A stretch of DNA of 37,101 nt, taken from the NCBI GenBank assembly GCA_026415675.1, contig JAOAGQ010000024.1, positions 1 through 37,101 on the forward strand, given 5' to 3'. The notes beneath the pieces are model-generated. The model saw nothing but the letters and a program-made list of their open reading frames with translations, was not told where the DNA came from and searched no databases. This DNA is from Syntrophorhabdaceae bacterium. GTDB lineage: Bacteria > Desulfobacterota > Syntrophorhabdia > Syntrophorhabdales > Syntrophorhabdaceae. This document shows, piece after piece, positions 8,118 to 15,517 of the stretch (the first letter of the stretch is position 1; each line of letters opens with the position of its first letter). A program made the position numbers and the translations under genes.

Positions 8118-9425
8118 TCATCTCCCCATCAATCCTGGTAAGAAGAGGGCAAGTTTAGGAAATATGGTGAGAATTACCGCAACGGCGATGATCGCAATGA
8201 GAAAGGGCACAGAACCTCGGAATATCTCCGCCATCGGAATGTCTTTTGCGATACCGGCAAGGGTGTAAACGTTTAGACCCACAGGGGGTGTGATAAGGCC
8301 TGCCTCCATCATGAGTACCGCCACAACGCCGAACCATATGGGGTTAAAATTAAGGGCAACTACAACGGGGAATATCACAGGGAGGGTGAGGACCATCATC
8401 GATACCGCGTCGAGAAAACATCCGAGGAGAAAATAGATCCCTATTATGATGGCGAGTATCAGATACCTCGATATGGCAAGACCGGCAATCCAGTTGGATA
8501 CGACGGTAGGTATGGTGGACAGGGCAAGGAAATAACTGAAGACCGTTGCCCCCGACACAAGGAACAAGACCATAACGGATATACGGGTCATCTCGATGAG
8601 GGCATTGAATAGGCCCTTCAAGGTGAGCCTTCTCTTTATCAGCACAATTATCAGTAAAGCCGTTGCCCCTATAGCCCCTGCCTCTGTAGGGTTTATAAAA
8701 CCGAGGTATATACCCCCCATGACGATAAAGAATACAAGTAAGGTCTCCCATATGCCTTTTAAGGCGTATAATTTCTCTTTTAACGGGACGCTCCCCGGGG
8801 TCTTCGGGGCAAGGGACGGGTCTATCTTGACCTGGATGATCACGATTACAATATAGGCAATGGAGAGTAAAATTCCCGGTATAATCCCCGATATCAATAG
8901 CTTTCCTATGGACTGTTCTGTGAGCATTCCGTATACGACAAAGCCGAGGCTCGGAGGTATGAGAAAACTCAACGTCCCCCCGGCTGCAATCACCCCTGTT
9001 GCGAGTCTTGGATGGTAGTTGAACTTTCTCATCTCGGGGAGGGCGATATTCCCCATCGCTGCGGCAGCGGCGACAGATGAACCGCTCACAGCGGCAAAAC
9101 CTGCACAGGCAGCGATCGTTGCCACCCCGAGCCCGCCGGGGAGTCTTCTAAACCACTTATCGAACGTGTTATAGAGTTCCCCTGTTATCCCTGCTGTAGT
9201 CGCAAAGCCACCCATCAGTATAAAAAGGGGTATGATCGTGTATGGATAGTTTGAGGCCACCTCATACAATGTCTTCGCCACAACAGGTAATGCGGCATCA
9301 AGGGAGGTCAATGTCCATATACCAAAGAATCCGACAAACATCATGAGAAAGGCGATAGGCATACCGAGTATGAGAAGGAGTATCACAAGGCCACAACCGA
9401 TAATTCCGACAAGGACAGGGCTCAT
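8118..9425 (-). CDS. dctM: TRAP transporter large permease, DctM type
   Basis: The large membrane subunit of a tripartite ATP-independent periplasmic transporter, which drives uptake with an ion gradient. The 435-residue protein is hydrophobic throughout and has the family pattern: GMPIAFLMMFVGF near the N-terminus, PLFILMGGFATTAG, and a C-terminal GLITPPVGLNVYTLAGI segment typical of DctM. About a dozen membrane helices are visible. A TTG codon immediately precedes the ATG at 9425; I take the ATG, with GGAG about 9 bases upstream. The TGA of dctQ ends 3 bases before, so the two permease subunits are probably coupled. The likely cargo is nicotinate or a related pyridine carboxylate, because the transporter sits between nicotinamidase and the ring hydroxylase; this is inference. 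Confidence 0.92.
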   Translation of the reverse strand: MSPVLVGIIGCGLVILLLILGMPIAFLMMFVGFFGIWTLTSLDAALPVVAKTLYEVASNYPYTIIPLFILMGGFATTAGITGELYNTFDKWFRRLPGGLGVATIAACAGFAAVSGSSVAAAAAMGNIALPEMRKFNYHPRLATGVIAAGGTLSFLIPPSLGFVVYGMLTEQSIGKLLISGIIPGILLSIAYIVIVIIQVKIDPSLAPKTPGSVPLKEKLYALKGIWETLLVFFIVMGGIYLGFINPTEAGAIGATALLIIVLIKRRLTLKGLFNALIEMTRISVMVLFLVSGATVFSYFLALSTIPTVVSNWIAGLAISRYLILAIIIGIYFLLGCFLDAVSMMVLTLPVIFPVVVALNFNPIWFGVVAVLMMEAGLITPPVGLNVYTLAGIAKDIPMAEIFRGSVPFLIAIIAVAVILTIFPKLALFLPGLMGR

Positions 9426-9428
9426 CAA

Positions 9429-9917
9429 TCACTCTCCACTTTTTGTAAAAACGTTTTTAATGTGCGTCATGAGATCCAAAAAAAGTTCAAGCCAAAGCAG
9501 TATTCCCCCAACGGTCACAAGTAGACGGAAGGGCCTCTGGGGAACCCTCAGCATATCCGATACGGTTTTCTCCTGGATCCCTTCCATATAACCTTGCCAT
9601 ACTATGATGGCGACTATAAACATCGATGCAAGGGTCGTTATGATACCGATCATATCCCTTTTTCTCTCGGAAAACCTCTTTGTGAGGAAGTCTACCCCCA
9701 CATGGCCTTTAACCTGCTGGGTGTATGCGGCACCCAAAAGGATCATGATGGAGAGCATATACTCCGAGAGCTCTATGGTACCGGGGAAGGGTTTATCGAA
9801 TAGACCCCTCCCGATGGCATCTAAGGTGGTGATAAGCATAAGGGGTATGGCAAAAAACATACCCCCGTAGCAGAAACCCCTTGTTATCTTTCTGATGACG
9901 TGATGAAAACCTTCCAT
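9429..9917 (-). CDS. dctQ: TRAP transporter small permease, DctQ type
   Basis: The small membrane subunit of the TRAP importer. The 162-residue protein shows four hydrophobic segments (around residues 17-35, 50-65, 88-108 and 130-148) and family features such as LDAIGRGLFDKPFPGTIELSEY and QVKGHVGVDF. It pairs with DctM to form the membrane complex and is encoded between the binding protein and DctM in the usual P-Q-M order. Spacing is 17 bases from dctP and effectively zero to dctM. The Shine-Dalgarno sequence before the ATG at 9917 is weak (AGG about 12 bases upstream), consistent with translation coupled to the gene before it. Confidence 0.9.
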   Translation of the reverse strand: MEGFHHVIRKITRGFCYGGMFFAIPLMLITTLDAIGRGLFDKPFPGTIELSEYMLSIMILLGAAYTQQVKGHVGVDFLTKRFSERKRDMIGIITTLASMFIVAIIVWQGYMEGIQEKTVSDMLRVPQRPFRLLVTVGGILLWLELFLDLMTHIKNVFTKSGE

Positions 9918-9934
9918 ATCTTATCTACCTTAAA

Positions 9935-11026
9935 TCACACCTTTTTAAACTCAGGGGGACAAGCGACAAGGTCTATCTTCCTCTTTTCACACTCCTCATT
10001 CATGATGGCAACGGCCTTTCTCGCAGGGAGACCCTTTGCCTCGAGGTCTTTCACCCATGTCCTTGTCACATCCTGGAATTTCTTATACCACTGCTCAGCC
10101 TCAGACTTTGGCAGGTCTATAAATTTTACCCCTGCATCCGCTATCCTCTTCATCAATTCGTTCTTATAGACGTCCCTTGTGAGGCCCCCGGTATATTTAA
10201 AGGGGTTTGTGCAGACCTCCTCTATGAGTTTCTTCTGGTCTTCAGGGAGCTTCTCCCAAGATTTCAGATTCATCACCACCCCTTCGGATACGCAGCCGAA
10301 GGTAAGTACCGTCCCATACTTGGCCACCTCATAGAGTTTGAAACCCTCGATCAAGGGGGCACAGGTGACAAGGCCGTCAACGGTGCCTGTCTCCATTGCC
10401 ATATACACATCCCCTAAGGGCATAAAGACAGGCTCAGCCCCTAAGGCCTTTATGTAGTTTGTCTGATGGCCTCCTGGGGAACGGAGTTTCATCCCTTTTA
10501 GGTCCGCCATCTTGGAGACAGGTTTTTTTGTCCATATGAAGGACTGGATACAGCCGTTTAGTTCAAGGACCTTTACATTTTTGAACTCATCCTTCAGTAT
10601 CCTGTTATAGACGGCATTCCCTATGTCCGCGGCGAGTTCTTTACCGTCCACCCAGACGGCAAGGGAGAGCACATCCGTTAAAGGGAACTTTCCCGGTGTC
10701 CATGTGGCGGTAAAATACCCCATATCGGAGAGACCCTTTGCCACTATATCGAAATGCTCAGGCCCTTTTCCCAGGGCAGCCCCAGCATACATCGTATAGT
10801 TAATCTGTCCTTTGCTTTTTTTCTTCAACTCCTCAAGCATGGGGATCCAGACGGTCTTCACCTCTTTGCCAACAGGGGGATGCCATGTACTGAACTTGAT
10901 GTTCGTCGACTGGGCGTTGAGAATACGGATACCGCCGTCGAACATACCCATCCCAACGGCAGCCCCGCCGATAAGCATGGTCTTTAAAAAACCTCTCCTC
11001 GTAAGTTCGTTACATGCTTCACACAT
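9935..11026 (-). CDS. dctP: TRAP transporter solute-binding protein, DctP type, with a Tat signal
   Basis: The periplasmic substrate-binding component of the TRAP importer, 363 residues. The N-terminus has a twin-arginine motif (TRRGFLKT, R10-R11) followed by a hydrophobic stretch, so export is probably through the Tat route. Two Cys (C2 and C5) precede it, outside any lipobox. The body shows DctP features: FSTWHPPVGK, KLRSPGGHQTNYIKALGAEPVFMP and DVYMAMETGTVDGLVTC, the last being the helix around the conserved MxxGxVDG element. GGAGGAG lies 6-8 bases before the ATG. It is spaced 27 bases from the nicotinamidase gene. The ligand is inferred to be nicotinate or a related aromatic carboxylate; DctP proteins usually bind the ligand's carboxylate through a conserved Arg. 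Confidence 0.9.
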   Translation of the reverse strand: MCEACNELTRRGFLKTMLIGGAAVGMGMFDGGIRILNAQSTNIKFSTWHPPVGKEVKTVWIPMLEELKKKSKGQINYTMYAGAALGKGPEHFDIVAKGLSDMGYFTATWTPGKFPLTDVLSLAVWVDGKELAADIGNAVYNRILKDEFKNVKVLELNGCIQSFIWTKKPVSKMADLKGMKLRSPGGHQTNYIKALGAEPVFMPLGDVYMAMETGTVDGLVTCAPLIEGFKLYEVAKYGTVLTFGCVSEGVVMNLKSWEKLPEDQKKLIEEVCTNPFKYTGGLTRDVYKNELMKRIADAGVKFIDLPKSEAEQWYKKFQDVTRTWVKDLEAKGLPARKAVAIMNEECEKRKIDLVACPPEFKKV

Positions 11027-11053
11027 AACCGCTCCTCCTTCCTTTTATTTTTA

Positions 11054-11707
11054 TCAGAGGGCGTTGATGTTTTCTATATCAAGCCCTTCAATGATACGAA
11101 TGCCCATATCTTTCATCTCTTTTATCGCATTTCGGGTCGTATCTTTTCCTACACCTCTACTTAGCCCCTCAATGAATACGACTCTATAGCCATTCTCCTT
11201 TGCATCCTTTGCCGTTGCAAACACACAGTAATCCGTTGCAAGGCCAAAGAGAATCACCCCTTCAATATGGGATGCCCTTAATACCTCATCCATTTCTGTT
11301 TTTTTACCCCCATCGTCCTGAAAACCCGAGTAGCTGTCAAAATGGGGGTCCTGTCCTTTTTTTACGATGGCATCAAAGAGTTTATTCTCTATCAATATCT
11401 CCGCACCATAAGTTCCCATCACACAGTGGGGAGGCCAGAGTACCTGTTTTCTTCCATTTACATCGATTACATCAAAGGGGTTTTTCCCGGGATGGTTAGT
11501 GTAAAAGGATACATGGTCAGGGGGATGCCAGTCCTGGGTGGCATAGACCTTACACCCCTTCTCCTTAAGGGTCCTTGTTGCATGCTCAACACTCTTTATA
11601 TAGGCCCCGTCGGTACCCTCTACCGCAAGGGCCCCTCTCTTCCATGTAGTAAAATCGCCCTGTATATCCACAACGATAACCCCGGTTTTTTTAATGTCTA
11701 AACCCAT
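11054..11707 (-). CDS. pncA: Nicotinamidase
   Basis: Hydrolyses nicotinamide to nicotinate and ammonia. The 217-residue protein is of the isochorismatase/cysteine-hydrolase fold with the full nicotinamidase set: catalytic D14, K117 (KKGQD) and C161 (GLATDYCV); metal ligands D59, H61 and probably H94, with H65 in the DWHPPDHVSF motif; and the WPPHCVMGTYGAE segment. DSYSGF at 124-129 is also typical. The start overlaps the end of the aldehyde dehydrogenase gene by 10 bases, so the gene is embedded in the operon. Nicotinamidase normally serves NAD salvage. Co-transcription with a nicotinate importer and ring-degrading enzymes suggests that here it feeds nicotinamide into catabolism; that role is inferred from position. 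Confidence 0.93.
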   Translation of the reverse strand: MGLDIKKTGVIVVDIQGDFTTWKRGALAVEGTDGAYIKSVEHATRTLKEKGCKVYATQDWHPPDHVSFYTNHPGKNPFDVIDVNGRKQVLWPPHCVMGTYGAEILIENKLFDAIVKKGQDPHFDSYSGFQDDGGKKTEMDEVLRASHIEGVILFGLATDYCVFATAKDAKENGYRVVFIEGLSRGVGKDTTRNAIKEMKDMGIRIIEGLDIENINAL

Positions 11708-13182
11708 CTCAACGTCACCGTCTTCTCATCGAGGAAGAGTTTAACCGAATCCATCCTTGACTTTGCAGACCCGAAGAAGGATTCCTTTTTTGAACCAAGA
11801 CCGAAAAATGAGTACGGCTGGGGTATACCTGCGTTGACACCAACGTTACCCACTTCGCACTCCCTTATGAACTTACGGGCTGCCTTACCGCTCTCCGTTA
11901 CTATACAGGCAGAATGGCCATAGTTGGAACTATTTATCCATTCTATGGCCTGATCCAGGCTTTCTGCCTTAATCAGATTGCATATAGGGCCAAAGGACTC
12001 TTCCTTTGCAATCGTCATACCCACATGGACATCCTCAAAGATCGTCGGGCCCAAGAAATACCCCTTCTCATATCCCTTTATCTTAATCTCCCTTCCATCG
12101 AGTATGATTTTTGCCCCTTCCTTGATCCCCCTCTCTATAAAATCTTCCACCTTTTCTTTCCCCGATTTTGTCGTAAGGGGTCCCATCTCCGTTGATTCAT
12201 CGAGGCCATACCCGATAACCATCTTTTTTGAGGCCTCAAGCAGCCTCTCCTTTATCCTATTATAGACATCCCCAACGATTACCACATTGTCAGAACCGAG
12301 ACACCTCTGTCCTGTCATCCCGAAGCATCCCCTCATGATATACTGAACGGCGTTTTCGACATTCCCATCGGGCATAACGACGATATGGTTCTTTCCGTTT
12401 CCGTTCAATGAGGACCTTTTGCCCAGTCTTCCACAGGCCTCAAAAAGGCCCTTTGCCACTTGCGTTGAACCTATGAAACCGACACCCTTAACCTTCGGGT
12501 TTTCAAGGATGTGGGTATTTATGTGGAATTCCTTATTGATATGGATCAGGTTTAATACCCCTGGGGGGAAACCCACCTCTTCAGCTACTTTTGTAACCGC
12601 ATCGGAGGAAACGGGGCACTGCCAGCTCGGGGAGACGATTACAGTACAGCCACAGGCAAGGGCATAGGGCACAAAGGATGACCAGGCGTGCATCGGTATA
12701 TTGCCAGGGGTCATGATCAGAAAGACACCAACGGGTTCTCTTATCTGGTAGCAGTCGATCCCATTTGCAAGTTGTTCCACGTGTTCCCCTTTGTAGAGGC
12801 TATACATGGAACTCCCTGCGGCCTCTATGTTTTCAACGCAACGGGATATCGTACCCCTTCCATCATCTATGGTGGAGCCGTGGTCCTGGACGAGGATACG
12901 GGCGAGTTCTTCGTGATGTCTCATAAAGGCATCCCTTAAGTTGAAGATAAGTTTTGCCCTGTCCCTAAAGGGTACATCCCGCCATCTTTTATAGGCATTC
13001 CAGGCAGCCTCAACGGCCATATCGGCGATCTCTTCTGTGGCGACAGGGGCCTCTGCTATCACCTCATCTGTTGCGGGGTTTGTGGTCTCGAAATAAAGGC
13101 TATCGTCAGGGACAAACCATCGCCCATCTATATAATGCTTTAATCTTCCGTAGTTTTTCGATATTTCTGTTAGAACCGCCAT
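11698..13182 (-). CDS. CoA-acylating aldehyde dehydrogenase of the methylmalonate-semialdehyde type
   Basis: A 494-residue aldehyde dehydrogenase closest in pattern to methylmalonate/malonate semialdehyde dehydrogenase (MmsA/IolA). It shows NPATDEVIAEAPVAT, LNGNGKNHIVVMPDGN, GMTGQRC with catalytic C294, and EESFGPI. As in MmsA, Asn replaces the usual general-base Glu before the KNH motif, which fits thioester release to CoA rather than hydrolysis. Two Arg that hold the substrate carboxylate in MmsA seem conserved: R114 (ISRCVENIE) and R293 just before the nucleophile. MmsA enzymes oxidise 2-substituted 3-oxopropanoates with loss of CO2. 2-Formylglutarate, the enamidase product, is such a compound, so the predicted product is glutaryl-CoA. 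GGAGG precedes the ATG at 13182. The family call is strong; the substrate is inference. Confidence 0.9.
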   Translation of the reverse strand: MAVLTEISKNYGRLKHYIDGRWFVPDDSLYFETTNPATDEVIAEAPVATEEIADMAVEAAWNAYKRWRDVPFRDRAKLIFNLRDAFMRHHEELARILVQDHGSTIDDGRGTISRCVENIEAAGSSMYSLYKGEHVEQLANGIDCYQIREPVGVFLIMTPGNIPMHAWSSFVPYALACGCTVIVSPSWQCPVSSDAVTKVAEEVGFPPGVLNLIHINKEFHINTHILENPKVKGVGFIGSTQVAKGLFEACGRLGKRSSLNGNGKNHIVVMPDGNVENAVQYIMRGCFGMTGQRCLGSDNVVIVGDVYNRIKERLLEASKKMVIGYGLDESTEMGPLTTKSGKEKVEDFIERGIKEGAKIILDGREIKIKGYEKGYFLGPTIFEDVHVGMTIAKEESFGPICNLIKAESLDQAIEWINSSNYGHSACIVTESGKAARKFIRECEVGNVGVNAGIPQPYSFFGLGSKKESFFGSAKSRMDSVKLFLDEKTVTLRWV

Positions 13183-13241
13183 ATATCCTCCATGTTATGT
13201 AATAAATTCGTCTATTATGAAAAATGTCGATTGCGTATAGG

Positions 13242-13436
13242 TCATAAAACATCCAGAACAGGGAAGGGTATCTTTATCGCCGAACAGGGACAGACATCGG
13301 CACAGAGGCCACATTCTTCACAGTATTCCTCCTCAAGTTTTACGGTGTCCTTTTCCATAGACAGCGCCTGGGCAGGACAGACATGGGTGCACTGACTACA
13401 CCCCGTACATCTTTCTATGTCTATCTCAGGTATCAT
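13242..13436 (-). CDS. Small 2[4Fe-4S] ferredoxin
   Basis: A 64-residue bacterial-type ferredoxin with two complete motifs: C10-T-G-C13-S-Q-C16-x3-C20-P and C39-E-E-C42-G-L-C45-x3-C49-P, plus an extra Cys51. It should act as a soluble low-potential electron carrier in the cytoplasm. It lies 2 bases downstream of the OYE-like flavoenzyme gene and 59 bases upstream of the aldehyde dehydrogenase gene. 6-Hydroxynicotinate reductase (EC 1.3.7.1) uses ferredoxin as donor, so this protein is a natural partner for it; it could equally serve the adjacent flavoenzyme. GGAG lies about 8 bases before the ATG at 13436. Confidence 0.92.
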   Translation of the reverse strand: MIPEIDIERCTGCSQCTHVCPAQALSMEKDTVKLEEEYCEECGLCADVCPCSAIKIPFPVLDVL

Positions 13437-13438
13437 CG

Positions 13439-15379
13439 CTAAATCTCCATTCCAAGACGATAACCGTCATGTATGGCATTTAATAGCCTTCTCGGTCTTT
13501 TCGCATCTCCAATGAGAAACACGTCTATGCCCATGTTTTTTATGCCGCCTACCAGTTCTTCAGAGGACTCCCTCTCTGTCATGATAAGGCTGTCAAAATT
13601 TATCTTCTCAACCCTATCTTTGGCTGTGATCTCGATCTCTTTTTCTTCAAAGGAGAGGACATTTGCCATTTTATATATGGGTATGCCCTTTTTTTTCATA
13701 AGCTGGAGGTGTCTCCATAGATAAAAAGGGCTTATGTCCCTGCCGAGCACCCCCGTTTTTTCTATGACCACAAGCTGGGATAGGCCCTTTTTTATGAGAA
13801 AGATCGCAACGGATAGGCCAACGGACTGACCCCCTATGATTGCTATACGGCCCTGTGGTTCAATACCCCTCATGATAATATCATAGGGGGTATATACCTT
13901 ATCGTTAGGGATACCTTCGGGGGCTTTAATCTTTGCCCCTGAGGCGATTACAACGGCGGATGTGTCTTCTTTTTCCCACATTTCCATATCCCATTCGATA
14001 CCGAGCCTCAAATCTACGCCATTTCTTTCACACTCCCCCTTGAGATAAGAGATGGGTCTTAAGAGTTCCTCTGCCCCTTCCTCTATTCTGCTGGCGAGAA
14101 GGATGTTACCGCCCGGTTGGTCTTCTTTCTCGTAGAGTATTACCCTGTGCCCCCTCTTTGATGCTACCGAAGAAAACTGCAAGCCCCCAGGGCCTCCCCC
14201 GATCACGGTTATCGTCTTTCTCTTTTTAACGATAGAAAAACCGTAATAACCCCACTCTGCCTCAGCCTCATGGCCGAGCGATGGCCTTACCGTACACATG
14301 ATAGGCTGATGGTGGTAGAGACGGGAGAAACATTCGTTACAGGCTATACAGGGTATGACCTCATCCTCCCTGCCTTCTTTTGCTTTGATGGGTAAGGCAG
14401 GGTCGGCAATCATAGGACGACAGACCTCCCAGAAGTCTATCTTGCCCTCGGAAATGGCACGTTCAGGTATCTCCGGGAGAAACTGACGAAATGCCATCAT
14501 GACAGGTACCTTTACATGCCTTTTCACCATCTCCGCCACATAGAGCCAGTGACCCATGGGTACATCCCTTGTTATGACCGATTGGGAAGATTCATGCCAC
14601 CCTATGGTGACACTTAAAAAATCTGCCCCTGCCTCTTCGGCGAGTTTAAAACTCTCGATGCTCTCCTCAACGGAGTTCCCCCCTCTATCATCGAGGAGCT
14701 CGAGTCCACAGAGTCTTATCCCAACAGGAAAGTCTCCTCCCACCTCTTCCTTTACGGCATGGATAATCTCCATCATGAGGCGGCATCGTGCCTTAATGTC
14801 ACCGCCGTAATGGTCCTGTCTTTTGTTTGTATAGGAGGAGATGAACGTGGATATGAGATACCCTACGATCCCCGAGAGTTCTATCATATCATAACCTGCG
14901 TCAAGGGCCCTTCTCGCAGCCCTCCTGTGGTCGTAGATGGCGGATTTTATTTCCTCATCCGTCATCACCCTCGGTTTTTTAAAATAGGAGAGCCTCTGGG
15001 GCACATAAGAGGGCATAAGGCAGTAATCGAGGTCCACCCCGCCTTCCCTTCCGCAGTGGAGTATCTGTATGCAGGAGAGGGCCCCATGTTTTTTGATCGC
15101 CTCTGCGATTCTTGCAAGACCGGGGATAAATCTATCATCGGCTATGGACATCATACCCTTGAAACCTTTGCCCTCCCCCTTTGGATCCGGATATGCCCCC
15201 TGGGTGGTCACGATGGCGGCTCCCCCTCTTGCCTGGGCCTCCATGTATGCAACCTCTCTATCGGAGACGTACCCATTGCCATAGTTGAAGTTCGTTTCGG
15301 TGGCAGCGTATTTGATACGATTTTTTGTCTTGATAGGGCCTATCTGGCCTGGGGAAAATAGGTGGGTATATTTCTCCAT
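13439..15379 (-). CDS. Old-Yellow-Enzyme-like iron-sulfur flavoenzyme (2-enoate reductase / dienoyl-CoA reductase family)
   Basis: First gene of the operon, 646 residues. Residues 1-340 form the FMN-binding TIM barrel (LFSPGQIGPIKTKNRI, ILHCGREG, HYGGDIKARCR). A [4Fe-4S] motif follows at C344-x2-C347-x2-C350-x11-C362. Then come an FAD domain (VIGGGPGGLQ, 392-401) and an NAD(P) Rossmann motif (IIGGQSVGL, 514-522). The Cys spacing is the trimethylamine-dehydrogenase-like form CxxCNxC rather than the CxxCNQGC of most enoate reductases. No Cys equivalent to the flavin-linking Cys of trimethylamine dehydrogenase is seen. The domain architecture is that of 2-enoate reductases, which reduce activated C=C bonds with NADH. 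The true substrate is unknown: it may handle a pathway intermediate or side product, or move electrons to the ferredoxin encoded next. The start at 15379 has GAGG about 10 bases upstream. Confidence 0.85.
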   Translation of the reverse strand: MEKYTHLFSPGQIGPIKTKNRIKYAATETNFNYGNGYVSDREVAYMEAQARGGAAIVTTQGAYPDPKGEGKGFKGMMSIADDRFIPGLARIAEAIKKHGALSCIQILHCGREGGVDLDYCLMPSYVPQRLSYFKKPRVMTDEEIKSAIYDHRRAARRALDAGYDMIELSGIVGYLISTFISSYTNKRQDHYGGDIKARCRLMMEIIHAVKEEVGGDFPVGIRLCGLELLDDRGGNSVEESIESFKLAEEAGADFLSVTIGWHESSQSVITRDVPMGHWLYVAEMVKRHVKVPVMMAFRQFLPEIPERAISEGKIDFWEVCRPMIADPALPIKAKEGREDEVIPCIACNECFSRLYHHQPIMCTVRPSLGHEAEAEWGYYGFSIVKKRKTITVIGGGPGGLQFSSVASKRGHRVILYEKEDQPGGNILLASRIEEGAEELLRPISYLKGECERNGVDLRLGIEWDMEMWEKEDTSAVVIASGAKIKAPEGIPNDKVYTPYDIIMRGIEPQGRIAIIGGQSVGLSVAIFLIKKGLSQLVVIEKTGVLGRDISPFYLWRHLQLMKKKGIPIYKMANVLSFEEKEIEITAKDRVEKINFDSLIMTERESSEELVGGIKNMGIDVFLIGDAKRPRRLLNAIHDGYRLGMEI

Positions 15380-15403
15380 GGGCTCTATACCTCGATTATT
15401 GTT

Positions 15404-15431
15404 GTTATCATAGTTAGGAAGGCGATGTCAA
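15404..15431 (-). promoter_or_regulatory. Predicted sigma70-type promoter of the nicotinate operon
   Basis: On the minus strand TTGACA (15426-15431) is followed after 16 bases by GATAAC (15404-15409; four of six consensus bases). Transcription would start near 15397, giving a short leader of about 18 bases before the ATG at 15379. It is the only good candidate upstream of the 13-gene operon. Confidence 0.5.
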
Positions 15432-15480
15432 CAAAACCTTAAAATGTATACAACCTTCAGATGAATAAACCGGTTGACAT
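15425..15480. promoter_or_regulatory. 8-bp inverted repeat spanning the divergent promoter region
   Basis: ATGTCAAC at 15425-15432 and GTTGACAT at 15473-15480 are exact inverted copies, 40 bases apart. Each contains a TTGACA facing outward, towards the nicotinate operon and the PP2C gene respectively. A GTATAC palindrome lies between them at 15446-15451. AACCTT is repeated directly at 15435-15440 and 15452-15457. The arrangement may simply be two mirrored -35 boxes or may include regulator sites. Confidence 0.5.
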
Positions 15481-15499
15481 GAAAGGGGATTTGTACAAT
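15474..15499 (+). promoter_or_regulatory. Possible promoter of the PP2C phosphatase gene
   Basis: TTGACA (15474-15479) and TACAAT (15494-15499) lie 14 bases apart, shorter than the usual 16-18. Both hexamers are close to consensus and are well placed for a start at about 15506, just before the ATG at 15518. That would leave only a very short leader. The short spacer lowers confidence. Confidence 0.35.
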
Positions 15500-15517
15500 A
15501 CTTTTTTTTGGTGCCCT

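Noticed and set aside
13439-15379. Bile-acid enoate reductase (BaiCD-like) assignment
   Set aside because: Same superfamily and domain order, but there is no bile-acid gene nearby and the Cys spacing is the trimethylamine-dehydrogenase form. Only the superfamily is supported.
15461-15517. Longer PP2C protein starting at the ATG at 15461
   Set aside because: The added 19 residues are not part of the family and would lie over the predicted promoter; the ATG at 15518 begins at the normal PP2C N-terminus.
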